Of a stretch of DNA of 64,000 nucleotides, positions 11,461-21,060 are shown in pieces. This DNA comes from Dryococelus australis. Lineage: Eukaryota > Arthropoda > Insecta > Phasmatodea > Phasmatidae. Every line of letters starts with the position of its first letter. Positions within the stretch are counted from its first letter, which is position 1. Both the position numbers and the translations under genes were made by a program. The DNA lies in the NCBI GenBank assembly GCA_029891345.1, contig CM056995.1, positions 85,313,895-85,377,894 on the forward strand. Reading direction: 5' to 3'. A model generated the notes under the pieces. The model was not told the origin of the DNA. It saw only the letters and a program-made list of their open reading frames with translations, and did no database searches.

Positions 11461-11812
11461 GTCCAGGTAGTAGAAACACCTACGAGATGGAATGAGGAAG
11501 GTGTTGGGTCAGTGCTGGATGTGGTGTTGGTCAGACCTAGGAATGCTGTAGTTGGTGCATTAGTATTGGATGGTATAAGCGACCATCATATTCCGGTTGT
11601 GGAATTTGGGATTAGCAGGATGAGGGAAGTGCAAATGGCAGAAAGGTTGGTGTGGCAGTATGGTAGAGGAGACAAGAAGCGGGCAGAAATATTCCTGAGA
11701 GACAGGTTTAAAAAATGGTCTATGGAGGAGGGTGTAGAGGGTTTGTGGAGGGAGTTTAGAGGATTAATGGAGGTTATGTTGGAGAAATTTGTGCCAATGA
11801 AAAGGTTATGTG
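11461..11812 (+). pseudogene. LINE ORF2 endonuclease/linker fragment
   Basis: Open plus-strand frame reading VVETPTRWNEEGVGSVLDVV near its start and then LDGISDHHIPVVEF. SDH is the terminal catalytic motif of APE-type LINE endonucleases. It is followed by a basic linker (KRAEIFLRDRFKKWSMEEG) ending at FVPMKR. The remaining ORF2 (RT domain) is absent: the frame runs directly into a TG microsatellite. It may belong to the same family as the copies at 16.1-17.4 and 23.7-24.6 kb, but the regions do not overlap, so this is not tested. Confidence 0.7.
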
Positions 11813-12054
11813 TGCGTGTGTGTGTGCGTGTGTGTGTGTGTGTGTGCGTGTGCGTGTGTGTGTGTGTGTGAAAAGAATGATGGTGCGTTAACAAATATGG
11901 TCTATGGAGGAGGGTGTAGAGGGTTTGTGGAGGGAGTTTAGAGGATTAATGGAGGTTATGTTGGAGAAATTTGTGCCAATGAAAAGGTTATGTGTGTGTG
12001 TGTGTGTGTGCGTGTGTGTGTGTGTGAAAAGAATGATGGTGCGTTAACAAATAT
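11715..12054 (+). repeat. Two-copy tandem duplication (182 bp) with internal (TG)n
   Basis: The block starting ATGGTCTATGGAGGAGGGTG at 11715 recurs at 11897. Each copy holds the end of the LINE linker, a TG/CG-interspersed microsatellite and the tail AAAAGAATGATGGTGCGTTA. Apart from the shorter microsatellite in copy 2, the copies look nearly identical, so the duplication is recent. Confidence 0.92.
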
Positions 12055-13010
12055 AACAAAAAATTCCAAGTATTGATAGAAGAATATATGTACATATTAT
12101 ATAACCAAAACAAATAGTATATCAGAGATGGTGTTTGTATACAGGAAGTGTGAATAAACAATAACATCTACTGTGGATGCGAGAACAAATAATGCAGAGG
12201 TTAACGAAACATATGCGCATCGTAATTTGATGATGTCACAGGGTGAACATTCCAGCAAATCTGGTACCAGGTTTAGTTTTACGACTGTAATTTGCCCAGT
12301 TGGACGTTACAAATGTAGGAGTGATTAAATGCATTGGTTATTGGAATTTATACTGTCAGAGGTGTTAATTGAAGTGAGTGTGTGATAGTATAAGATGTAG
12401 TAGAGAAGAAATATCTGTAATACGAATGTATGTGCGGTAATACATGTGCGTTGGAACCTTGAATCATAAAAAAATGTGATGATGTGTGCTTCACGATTGA
12501 AAATGTCTGAGCGACGAATAAATGTGTGAATAACAAATGTAATATATTTTAATTTGTATTGAGTAAACATGTGTAGTAGAGTACGACTGTACATTTGTTC
12601 GTAGTGGTAGTAGTTGATAGGAGTGAAGCTGTATGTCCAAGCAGCGGAGTATAAACAATTTCTGAATTTGTAGGGCTGTGGTTTTGTTCGTTTGGTAGAA
12701 AAATAAAAAATGTAAATTGGCTGCTTGTTCCTTTCATTGGGTGAATAAGGTATTTGTTTGTGTGTTCAAATTCAGTTTTATTATGTATCAGTGTGTCATA
12801 GAATGCATACGAAAAGAATGAATACATTGTAAGAATTGTAGGTTTTTACCTTGAATTTGAATAGTGAGTGCTGTAGAACGAAATATTATGTTAGTGCGTG
12901 GAGCTAATATAAAAATATGTGGCGCAAAAGGATATTGTGTTCAACGTATGTAAATACTTATGTATAAGAGGTATTTAATAAGGAAAGAAGTGTTAAGTAT
13001 AAGGCATTGT
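12055..13010. other. AT-rich stretch, nothing recognised
   Basis: No reading frame with family resemblance, no inverted repeats noticed. It may be the 5' part of the element whose tandem array begins at 13011. Confidence 0.3.
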
Positions 13011-13400
13011 GTTGGAAATATGCACCCATTACAGTGATTTAACCATACACGACCCATGATAAACAAGGTGTGCCTGAACTACAGAGAAATGTGATTCGTT
13101 GTTTGTACATATACGTTAGTTTAGGTGGGAAAATAGTAATTTATTAAGAGTTAGGTCAAAATATGCACCCATGACAATGAATCACCTACATACGACCCCT
13201 GATAAACAAGGTGAGGTTGAATTACCGAAAAATGTGATTAGTCGTTTGTACATATACGTTAGTTTAAGCAGGAAAATAGTAATTTATTGACTATTAGTTT
13301 GAAGTATGCATCCATGACCGTGAATCACCCACGCATGACCCCATGATAAACATGAAGCTGAATTACCGAAAAATGTCACTAGTCATTTACAAAATTCATA
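13011..13400 (+). repeat. 143-bp tandem array, nearly three units
   Basis: Units begin TGCACCCAT at 13021, 13164 and TGCATCCAT at 13307, an exact 143-bp spacing. Shared landmarks within units are CATGATAAACAAGGTG, AAATGTGATT and ACATATACGTTAGTTTA. An inverted related array lies at 29495-29790, with the same flanking module beyond it, so the array is part of a dispersed element. Confidence 0.9.
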
Positions 13401-13520
13401 CGTAATTTTAGATTGCACCATAGAATTACATTGACTATGATACAAATGTGGTATCACATATACTTGGGCAGATCGGCACAAGTGTACTAGGCCCTACCCG
13501 ATACCATAGAGCGGATGGGC
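13401..13520 (+). mobile_element. Terminal module of the 143-bp-array element (left part)
   Basis: From GACTATGAT near 13434 through AATGTGGTAT, ATACTTGGG and CCCGATACCATAGAGCGGATGG, this matches the minus strand of 29395-29500. In the 29-kb copy the similarity continues directly into a segment that is here found only after 15750, showing that 13521-15749 was inserted. Element class unknown. Confidence 0.6.
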
Positions 13521-13587
13521 GGTAATTCTTAAGAATAGGAGCTTTTCCGAAAATCGGAAAATAACACCTGGATATGTTAGATATAAT

Positions 13588-13826
13588 TATGGGCTATTCA
13601 CAGTAAAGAGCGCACATTTGAAAGCCCTCTCATTTGATATAATAATCAATAAATATACTTTATTTTTGCCTTAGACGTTAACTATAGAGTTCAGTGGAAT
13701 ACACACACTGTTTATTACTTACATGGCAAATATTTATTTTAAAAAGTGGTTACAGTATAAGAAATGTCTGAAAAGAAAAAGTAACTAGGGCATCAAAAGT
13801 GCTCACTTTATCGTGAACAGCCTATA
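13588..13826 (+). mobile_element. MITE family A, full copy
   Basis: About 239 bp with terminal inverted repeats TATGGGCTATTCACAGTAAAG and CTTTATCGTGAACAGCCTATA. It is related along its length to 55201-55444 and, inverted, to 41449-41605 (shared interior landmarks CTTAGACGTT or CCAGACGTT, GTGTTTATTA). The TA at each end fits a Tc1/mariner-like or Harbinger-like origin. It is inserted in the left arm of the foldback element. Confidence 0.82.
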
Positions 13827-14795
13827 GTAATCATAATTACTAGGAATTTTGGAGGGGCTTCAAGCAGTTTTCTTAAAAAAAAAAGGTGATAGGGAGGAGG
13901 TGATCAATATTGCTGTATTTATGCTATAAAATACGTATAATTTATGTAGAATATATTTGTATAGGGTTGCTGAATTGTTTTACATGTAAGAAAACTGTTT
14001 GCAACAAATATTTAATGCGTAAAACATAATTTACATGGTATATTTATAGCACGTCGCTGAGGTTATACAGGTAAACAACACAGGTATGGAGCAGTGTCTA
14101 GATATTACGTAATTTTGGTGAAATACTCTAGGCTTATCTCATCTATATTGACCAGATAAAATGTATTACTTGTAGAATAAATATAGATATTGTACACAAT
14201 ACGTTTATAAGAGGCAATGTATAACGCCATGTTATTTTCACAATACACTGTGCGTCCATGTTGGTTGACATCAGGTGGATTGTGGAAAATTGTCGGACGT
14301 TGGTTTGATTTGTTAACTGTCGGATGTTTCAGATTTATGAGTGATAAAACGTGTTTTATTGCAATTCATGTTGTTTGAAGTGTTAAATCTAATAATTGTG
14401 TGAAGTTACAGTTTTTCTGATATTATAGCGAGGGAAAAGATAAGTACATTATAATATATGTGCGTGATTAGTGCATCTATATAGTGTGGTCAAATAGACT
14501 TGACGTTGTGGTGTGCATATTCATATACGCCGTATGAATGGTGACTGATTCGGTGAGTATTAATTTAATTAAATTAATTTATTGGGAAAAAAATCTTGGA
14601 AAGTGGTATGATTCTACTCCACAAATTACACAGAACATGAACTTACTAGGGACATCAACATTTGACCAATAGAAACACTAAAAATGATAGTGGGGGCGGG
14701 TTATGAAGATCAGGGAAATTGTGTGGTAAAAGGAGTGAAACATTTGTACCCTACTTAATGTAATAATTATAGACGAAAATATGTTAAATTGCACA

Positions 14796-15184
14796 AATAC
14801 TGTACAAGTGTAGCTATACATTATGCATCGAGCCAGAGTCCCAGCACCAGCAGGGGAGTAAATTCCCAAAACAGTGTTTAAAGGGGAGTCGAAAATTTTT
14901 TTTAGGTGGTGTGGCGAAGCGTCACGCCATCAGCGAAGCTTGAAGTTTCCCCACAAATGATTTTCAAGTGTAGCTCCCTCACACTTAAAAATACTGTACA
15001 AGCGTAGCCAAACATTACGCACAGAGCCGGAGTCCCAGCGCCAGCAGGGGAGTAAATCCCCAAAACAGTGATTCAAGGCTCGCAAGCAATTTTTTTAGAT
15101 GGTGACGCGAAGCATCATGCATTAGCGAAGCTTGGAGTTTCCCCATAAATTATTGTCATGTAGCCTACTTGCACTGAGAAATAA
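14796..15184 (+). repeat. 194-bp tandem duplication inside the foldback element
   Basis: AATACTGTACAAG starts at 14796 and 14990. Both units contain GAGTCCCAGC, CCAGCAGGGGAGTAAAT, an oligo-T run and GCGAAGCTTG. Divergence is visible (roughly one base in seven or eight by eye), so the duplication is older than the one at 11.7 kb. Confidence 0.88.
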
Positions 15185-15749
15185 TGCATGTGTTTTTTGC
15201 AAATAAACATATTTTTGTACTATTCGTAATATTACTGTAATATTGTCTCATGAAAACATGTTTAATTGCAAAAGGATTCAACTGAAAATAACCTAAATTA
15301 ACTTTAGCAATACAATTTAGAAATACCATAGTGGGGAGGTCTATGAACAGAAGAAAACTAGTGTGGTAAAAATCTATAACGAAAATGTCAATGTTTTGTA
15401 TTTTTTAAACCCCACAATTTCCGTGATCTTCATAGTCCTCCCCAATATCGTATTTGTAGCTTGTATTGGTAATATTGTCTATCTAGTTAATGTTTCGCTC
15501 GGTTTTTTTTTGTTGCAATTTTATGTATTTTTTATGAATAAATATTACATTATTTACATATTTTTCACCCATTTTACACTACAATTTACCTGATCTTCAT
15601 GGCCCTCCCCACTGTCGTTTTTGGAGTTTCTATTGGTTAAATGTTGATGCCCCTAGTAAATTTGTGTTCTGTGTAATTAGTAGAGTGGAATTATACAACT
15701 TTCCGAGATTTTTTTTCTTCAGAAAAGCCCCTATTCATAAGAATTACTG

Positions 15750-15870
15750 TTCACGATACCATCACCTATAAATTCCGAAAGTACCACCGTCCAAAAACCC
15801 CCACATTCTCGTGGATGCCTCCTTCGATTGTCATAGGAATGGAATAGAAAAAAAAAACGAATGACATCAT
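15750..15870 (+). mobile_element. Terminal module of the 143-bp-array element (right part)
   Basis: ACGATACCATCACCTATAAA, then AAAACCCCCACATT and GATTGTCATAGG match the minus strand of about 29285-29385. They resume the element interrupted at 13520. Confidence 0.55.
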
Positions 15871-16140
15871 CGACTTTGTCGCTAGAAATAGCGATTTTCA
15901 AATATATTTTAGTGACATACTAAATTAAACTTTTCTGTTTATGAAGTAGGAGTTAAGAGACATTTCAAGTTCTCACTAGTGACATAAATAAATATTTCTT
16001 TGTTGGTAGTGTAGGAATCTAGCGACTTTTGTAGTGCCGTTGGCGATTTTAATTAAATATGAGTTGGCATCACTGCATGGAATCAGGTTCTTAAACAATC
16101 CCAAACAACCGTTTAGTGAGAAATAATAACAATACTAGAA

Positions 16141-17355
16141 CTGATGGAAATAAATAATGGAGCTCTCTCACCTCTCTTTCACCCAACCACACTCCTTTTC
16201 CACTCCCTTCCTGAACTTACCAACCCCTCTCAAACTTACCAATTCCTCCCTCAAAACATTCCACTCCCTCACAGACCTCACAAGCATGGACTGCCTATCC
16301 CACTCCATTCTCCTCCACACCCTCTGAAGCTTCTCACTGTTGATTCCTCTTCCTCTAAATACCCCCTTACTTAGCTTGCAGTGTAGCCCTCCCCATCCTC
16401 CCTCTTCATTCACCACCCTGTACATCCTGACTAACCGTTCAACTTTCCTCCTGTCCTTCAATGAGCTCCACCCCATTTCTTTCATCATCACTGATGGCCT
16501 ATAGTTCCGTTCTTCCTCATCATCCTGCCCTTGCCTTCTCCACCTACCCTTCACCCATCTTGCTGCCTTTCTACCTGCACCTTTTCCAGTTCTTGCACCT
16601 CCACATACGGGTCCCATATTGCAGCAGCATATTTTAACATTGGCCATACCATTGTGCCATAAGCCTTCTCTTTCACCTCACAGCTGACTCCATTCAGCAC
16701 TCTTCCCACCCAGCATACCCAGAGCCCTTCTTCCCTTTGCTACAACCCTCTCTACCTGTTTTTTCCACCTGAGGTCTCCCTGCAGTACAATCCTTACTTA
16801 TTTTCTGCTGCTTCTTTTATCTCTTGTCCCTCCCATCTGTACAAGTCCCTGCTTATCATCTCCTTCCTTGTGAACCTCACTACCTTAGTTTTTCTTACAT
16901 TTATTTTCATTTTATTTTTTCTGGTCCACAACCATATCTTATCAATGTCCGCCTGCAAATTTCCGACCTCCCCCCCCTCACCCACCTCAGCATATACAAC
17001 ACAATTGTCTGCAAACAATCTGATTTTTCCCCTAATCACCAAACCCATGTCATTTACCATTATGTTAAATAACAAAGGACCCAGCACGCTTCCCTGTGGT
17101 ACCCCTGACGTAACCTCCTCTTCCTCGGATATTGCCTTCCCCACTTTCACCCTCTGCCTTCATCCCCTGAGAAAGTCCCCTATCCATTCCTGTCTGGTAT
17201 CAGCGCCTCCACTTTCCTCATCAATGTCCCTTATCAAATGCCTTCTCAAAATCTATGAAGCACGCATCCCTGCTTCCCCTCAACTACCTGCACCAGATCA
17301 TCTTAATAACCCAGCGAGCTGAGTCTCACATGAGTAACCCATCCTGAAATCGATC
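16141..17355 (-). pseudogene. LINE ORF2 fragment: reverse transcriptase to C-terminus
   Basis: Minus-strand frames in order: a GYSCET-like RT block near 17335, FDKG at about 17240, then TSGVPQGSVLGPLLFNIMVN around 17050-17110 (RT block B) and IRLFADNCVVYAEV around 17000. The YADD/FADD catalytic pair reads FADN, so one metal-binding Asp is lost. KMKINVRKTKVVRFTR follows. After a frame break come RKAARWVKGRWRRQGQ, MGWSSLKDRRKVERLVRMY and SVREWNVLREELV, the usual LINE C-terminal tail, ending near 16168. Several frameshifts and a deletion near 17290-17230 make it inactive. The clade looks CR1/L2/Jockey-like, not resolved. Confidence 0.85.
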
Positions 17356-18050
17356 TAGGAGCAATTTATCACCTGAAATAATAATCACACCGAATAGACT
17401 GATACACTTCATGCGCGAGATTTCAATCAGTAGTCTGAAAAATACAAACACAAAATTGTAACCTGAAGCACTGTCCTCCTGTAAGTGTGTATAATAACTG
17501 TAATTCAGATTTGGAACAATTCAATCTCTTCCACATAGTAAATAACAGTTATCAGTTATCGTCAATTAAAATCCAGTTTCAAGCAGCAAGGTAACTCTCT
17601 TCCACAACATTCACGACTTTTCGAACAAAAAGACCGCCTGAGGTGTGGATATAAGGTCTTTCGATTATTCTATATCGATTTATTAATTGCTTAAAATCGA
17701 TACACAAAAATAACATCCAAAATAGACATATTTTCCTTACGGGAAATATTCCGCGCCCCCAAACTGTTCATTTGTATATGATCGTTGTTCGTGTAAATTA
17801 CTTGTCATTTGTGTTTCAACCTGTAAACACAATTCTTTTTGTTTTGACATTCCGCGTATTCATAAATTCACACCTAACTCCAAAGGTGGATCCATCCATG
17901 GTTGATATACCGGTTTACACCGTTGGAATTATTTTACGAAAATCAAGTTGACCAAATGTTTAAATTTTCACTTCGAAAGTTTGAATTCTAAATGGCTACC
18001 GGTGCCGAAAAAAAATTAACACGCGTCTAAGATTTTCAGCAGTATTTCAG
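17356..18050. other. AT-rich stretch, nothing recognised
   Basis: No coding potential or repeat structure that I can support. Confidence 0.3.
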
Positions 18051-18600
18051 TGTTCTTTGAGAGACGAATTAATACAGTTCCATACAAATTCCACCACTCC
18101 CATTGCTTTCTGAACCTGTAAAATCACCTGCTCCGTGTTTGTTTATGTTATTGCTTTTCAGACGGAGCGTTCGAAAATTCGCCGGTTTAAGTTTCGATGC
18201 ATATCCACCGAATCCATCAGATTTTCAGGCCGGTGGAACCGATTAATACTCCGGATAAACTAGACTCACCAAATGATGAATCTTTGAACGTCCGATGTAC
18301 TTCGGTAGGTCCATCGGTGAATTTACGAATACGCGGATTGGTGCGCTTGCACTGGACAAAAAAAAATAAGCGTCAAGCTGCTTTGTCTCCAGCCTAATGG
18401 TTGTACATTGTAGTATTCGCCGTCGCGTACGGTTCTTATTTTTGATCCTCGGTGTCGGGATCTTGACGTCACTGTGTTTGTGCCATTTTCTGCGAGTTTA
18501 ATGGTCTTTCCAATCTTGTATTTTACGAAGCTGTGATGATTTTCTGCCGTGAATACTGACGTTTTTGTTGTTTTCGTCATTTCTTGTATTTTGAATTAGA
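18050..18600. promoter_or_regulatory. CpG-bearing segment, possible promoter or exon
   Basis: This segment has clearly more CG dinucleotides than its neighbours. On the minus strand an ATG at 18580 opens MTKTTKTSVFTAENHHSFVK and stays open about 85 residues (to 18323). The first 60 residues have plausible composition (basic, SRSRHRG motif), but there is no recognised family and no clear splice donor. On the plus strand a 66-residue frame starts at 18197. I cannot decide between a first exon, a promoter or an old GC-richer repeat. Confidence 0.2.
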
Positions 18601-18754
18601 TTGTTCTATGGCTGTACCGTTAATCCAAGGCCACGTACTTTTACACGAGAATTTGCTTGTATGCTTGTTTCAGGGCGGCGAATTCCGTAGGTAAGGTTAT
18701 GTTATAATGTCAATGTATTTTAAAGTTAATACTATTGCACTAGATATTACGGAA

Positions 18755-19010
18755 GCAGGTTTCAGCACAAACAAGAAAGAATAATAAATTACCAAAGTCC
18801 TTAATAATTTAATGGTGTGCGATTGATGTAAAATACTGCGAAAATTATTTCATTTAAATTATTGCCAGCTATCCAAATAAAGAAAACCTTAGGGCAGGTT
18901 TCAGCACAAACAAAAAAGAATTATATATTACAAATGGCTTTAATAATTTAATGGTGTGCGGCTGAAATAAAATACTGTGAAAAGTATTGCATTTAAATTA
19001 TTGCCATCTG
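18755..19010 (+). repeat. 139-bp tandem duplication
   Basis: GCAGGTTTCAGCACAAACAA starts at 18755 and 18894. Both copies run through TTTAATAATTTAATGGTGTG-like sequence (CTTAATAATTTAATGGTGTG in the first) to CATTTAAATTATTGCCA. Confidence 0.9.
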
Positions 19011-20890
19011 ACAATTGAACTGTATTGGATGTGTATAGGTTTTTTTTTTTGTTTACCCTTGATATACACACTGCTCACAATTGGGCAGTCACTTGGGAAA
19101 TTTATTGAGATTAATTATTTGTGTAGGGGTGAATGTGAAAGCTTGTTTTACTCTGCAAAAAATATATATGTGGAATTCTATAAACACATACTTCTATGCT
19201 TTTTCTACTGACACCAGGTGGGGTGTCTCCATGGCGTGGAGAAACGAAAAAGGAGCATTTAAGAGGGAGTGATCAATAGGTTACGTTATGTCCGGTGCCA
19301 GGCATCACCCGTGGCGGTGCAAAAAATTTAGAGCTGAATCTTGCTGATGCTGCGGGTCATACCGCCGACGACCAATGCCTTCCTTTCCTAGCTCCTTGTT
19401 GAATGATGAATACTAATTGAATGCAGATCTTCTTAGACTCTCAGGGTGGACCACACACCACCTGAATTAAATACGTTGAATTGAAAATACTGCAGTACTG
19501 CACACACTTGAAATAAATGCGTAAAATGTACACTTTGGAATTGGAGGGAAATGAGGGTTCCGTGCCCTTATGCGCCCGAAGGCGTAGACAGAATCAAACA
19601 TGCACTTTACTCGTGATGTTATTTATTCATCCATGACTCTACATACCCCTTTAAGAAGTAACTTGCATGAGTACTGAGCTTGACCAGTCGGTTACAGTGA
19701 CACTGAACAAAAGCCACATGGGCTACACAATAATTATGGTACAAGTAAGCTCCCGGGTGGCTAAGCGTACAAAGATTCCGTTAGTATATTGCAAATTAAA
19801 GTGATTAGTAACAAAGATTGAATGCCACCTGGGTACGCGCAACGCGGCTCACATCTCCAGGTGCCGAGCGATGACTGACTTGGTGCGCGGACGCGAGGGC
19901 CGGCGGTGGTGGGCCCGCATGCCGCTTGACACTACTTTCTGATACAAAGTACCGTTAGACTTACTTGGTGTCAAGCATAGGTGTAGAAGTCACACAATTA
20001 AATAAAATAATAAAATACACTGCAACAAACATAATTAACCCTTAATACAAGTTGGATGATGTGGGGGTAAAACACGTGAAATGTAAACAAATGAGAAATT
20101 ACAGAGAACACTAATGAAAGCTGGTACGCCATAAAATGGCTTTGATATGTATGTCTTTCCCAGTCTCGCAATAGACTTGTGTATTGCGTGAAGAATTAAT
20201 CATATATTTTTATATTTCAACACAATTTTCACTACTTACATGTTCCTCCGCCATGCAGAGTAGCTGGCTGGTTGTACATGTACCCACATTCCTACACTAA
20301 ACTGCCCCCTTTGCTACACCTGGCTTGCCCTACTCTACTCTGCACTGCCTTGCACTGACTTGACATACTTCACCAGACACTGCATGCTGCTGCGCTCTGA
20401 ATAGAGCATGCATCCTGTCAACGCAGGTCCCTCGCTGCGGCAGGCAAACTGTCTATGGAGAAGCCGTGGTTGGCGTCACTGCCACTGAATAAAAAGGGTA
20501 ATTGAGAGGAAATTGTGCAATTACACATGCTAATAACGCACACTTGTGTTACACCAGCTGTCATAAACCACTCAAACAAACCCAAACTCAATTATAATCA
20601 CTTGTGTGGAACAAAATATGGACTGTTCAATGGTTTACTTGTATCACTTCGAACATTTGTATTGCAGCTTACCTGGTGTAGCTCTGCAATCAGTTAACAC
20701 TGTGTACCCGTATGTAAACAAGATAAACACATACAAACTGTCATGCAATATGTGTCAGTATGAAATTGTACACTCAATGATATGCAGCTAGTAGAGTGAA
20801 ACAGTAGTATTCAGTTGCAGTTAAACTACTTTATGCCACTGTAGTACAACTTGACCTGTCACACCAGTGTATTGCAGACAATACTTCTCA
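19011..20890. other. Non-coding, CpG-richer patches, nothing recognised
   Basis: 19290-19950 and 20230-20480 are GC-richer than the rest, suggesting old repeats or LTR-like DNA. I find no paired ends or protein homology. Confidence 0.3.
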
Positions 20891-21060
20891 GTCTTTGAAT
20901 AAAGGCCGATCAGGTGGTGGTGATTGCAGATTGGTCCACGTGACCCTATTACGTCATCGCCGGTGTACCGGCGGCTGGTCAGGTGTCTGGTCAGGTCGAG
21001 TAGCTCAACTTTTAACTTTTTACTACCGGTACGGCCAGCACACCATTCTCGCACTCTTGA
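20890..21060. promoter_or_regulatory. CpG-rich segment with E-box, CRE-like site and palindrome
   Basis: Contains CCACGTGAC (E-box), TACGTCATC (CRE-like) and CGCCGGTGTACCGGCG, an almost perfect palindrome, within 60 bases, in otherwise AT-rich DNA. No adjacent gene identified. Confidence 0.22.

Larger units (their letters stand above)
13521..15749. mobile_element. Foldback-type element with long inverted arms
   Basis: The left end GGTAATTCTTAAGAATAGGA is the inverse of the right end (TATTCATAAGAATTACTG, 15732-15749). The arms continue at 14582-14720 versus 15590-15716, with shared landmarks AAATTACACAGAAC, GGGACATCAACATTTGACC and GATCAGG. The left arm is interrupted at about 13550-14582 by a MITE and further DNA. 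Inside, a module resembling TTCATxGCCCTCCCCA occurs four times, twice in each orientation (about 14690, 15330, 15435, 15605). No transposase is encoded. It interrupts the 143-bp-array element. Confidence 0.7.

Noticed and set aside
16144-17322. Plus-strand Pro/Ser/Leu-rich frames
   Set aside because: Antisense shadow of the minus-strand LINE.
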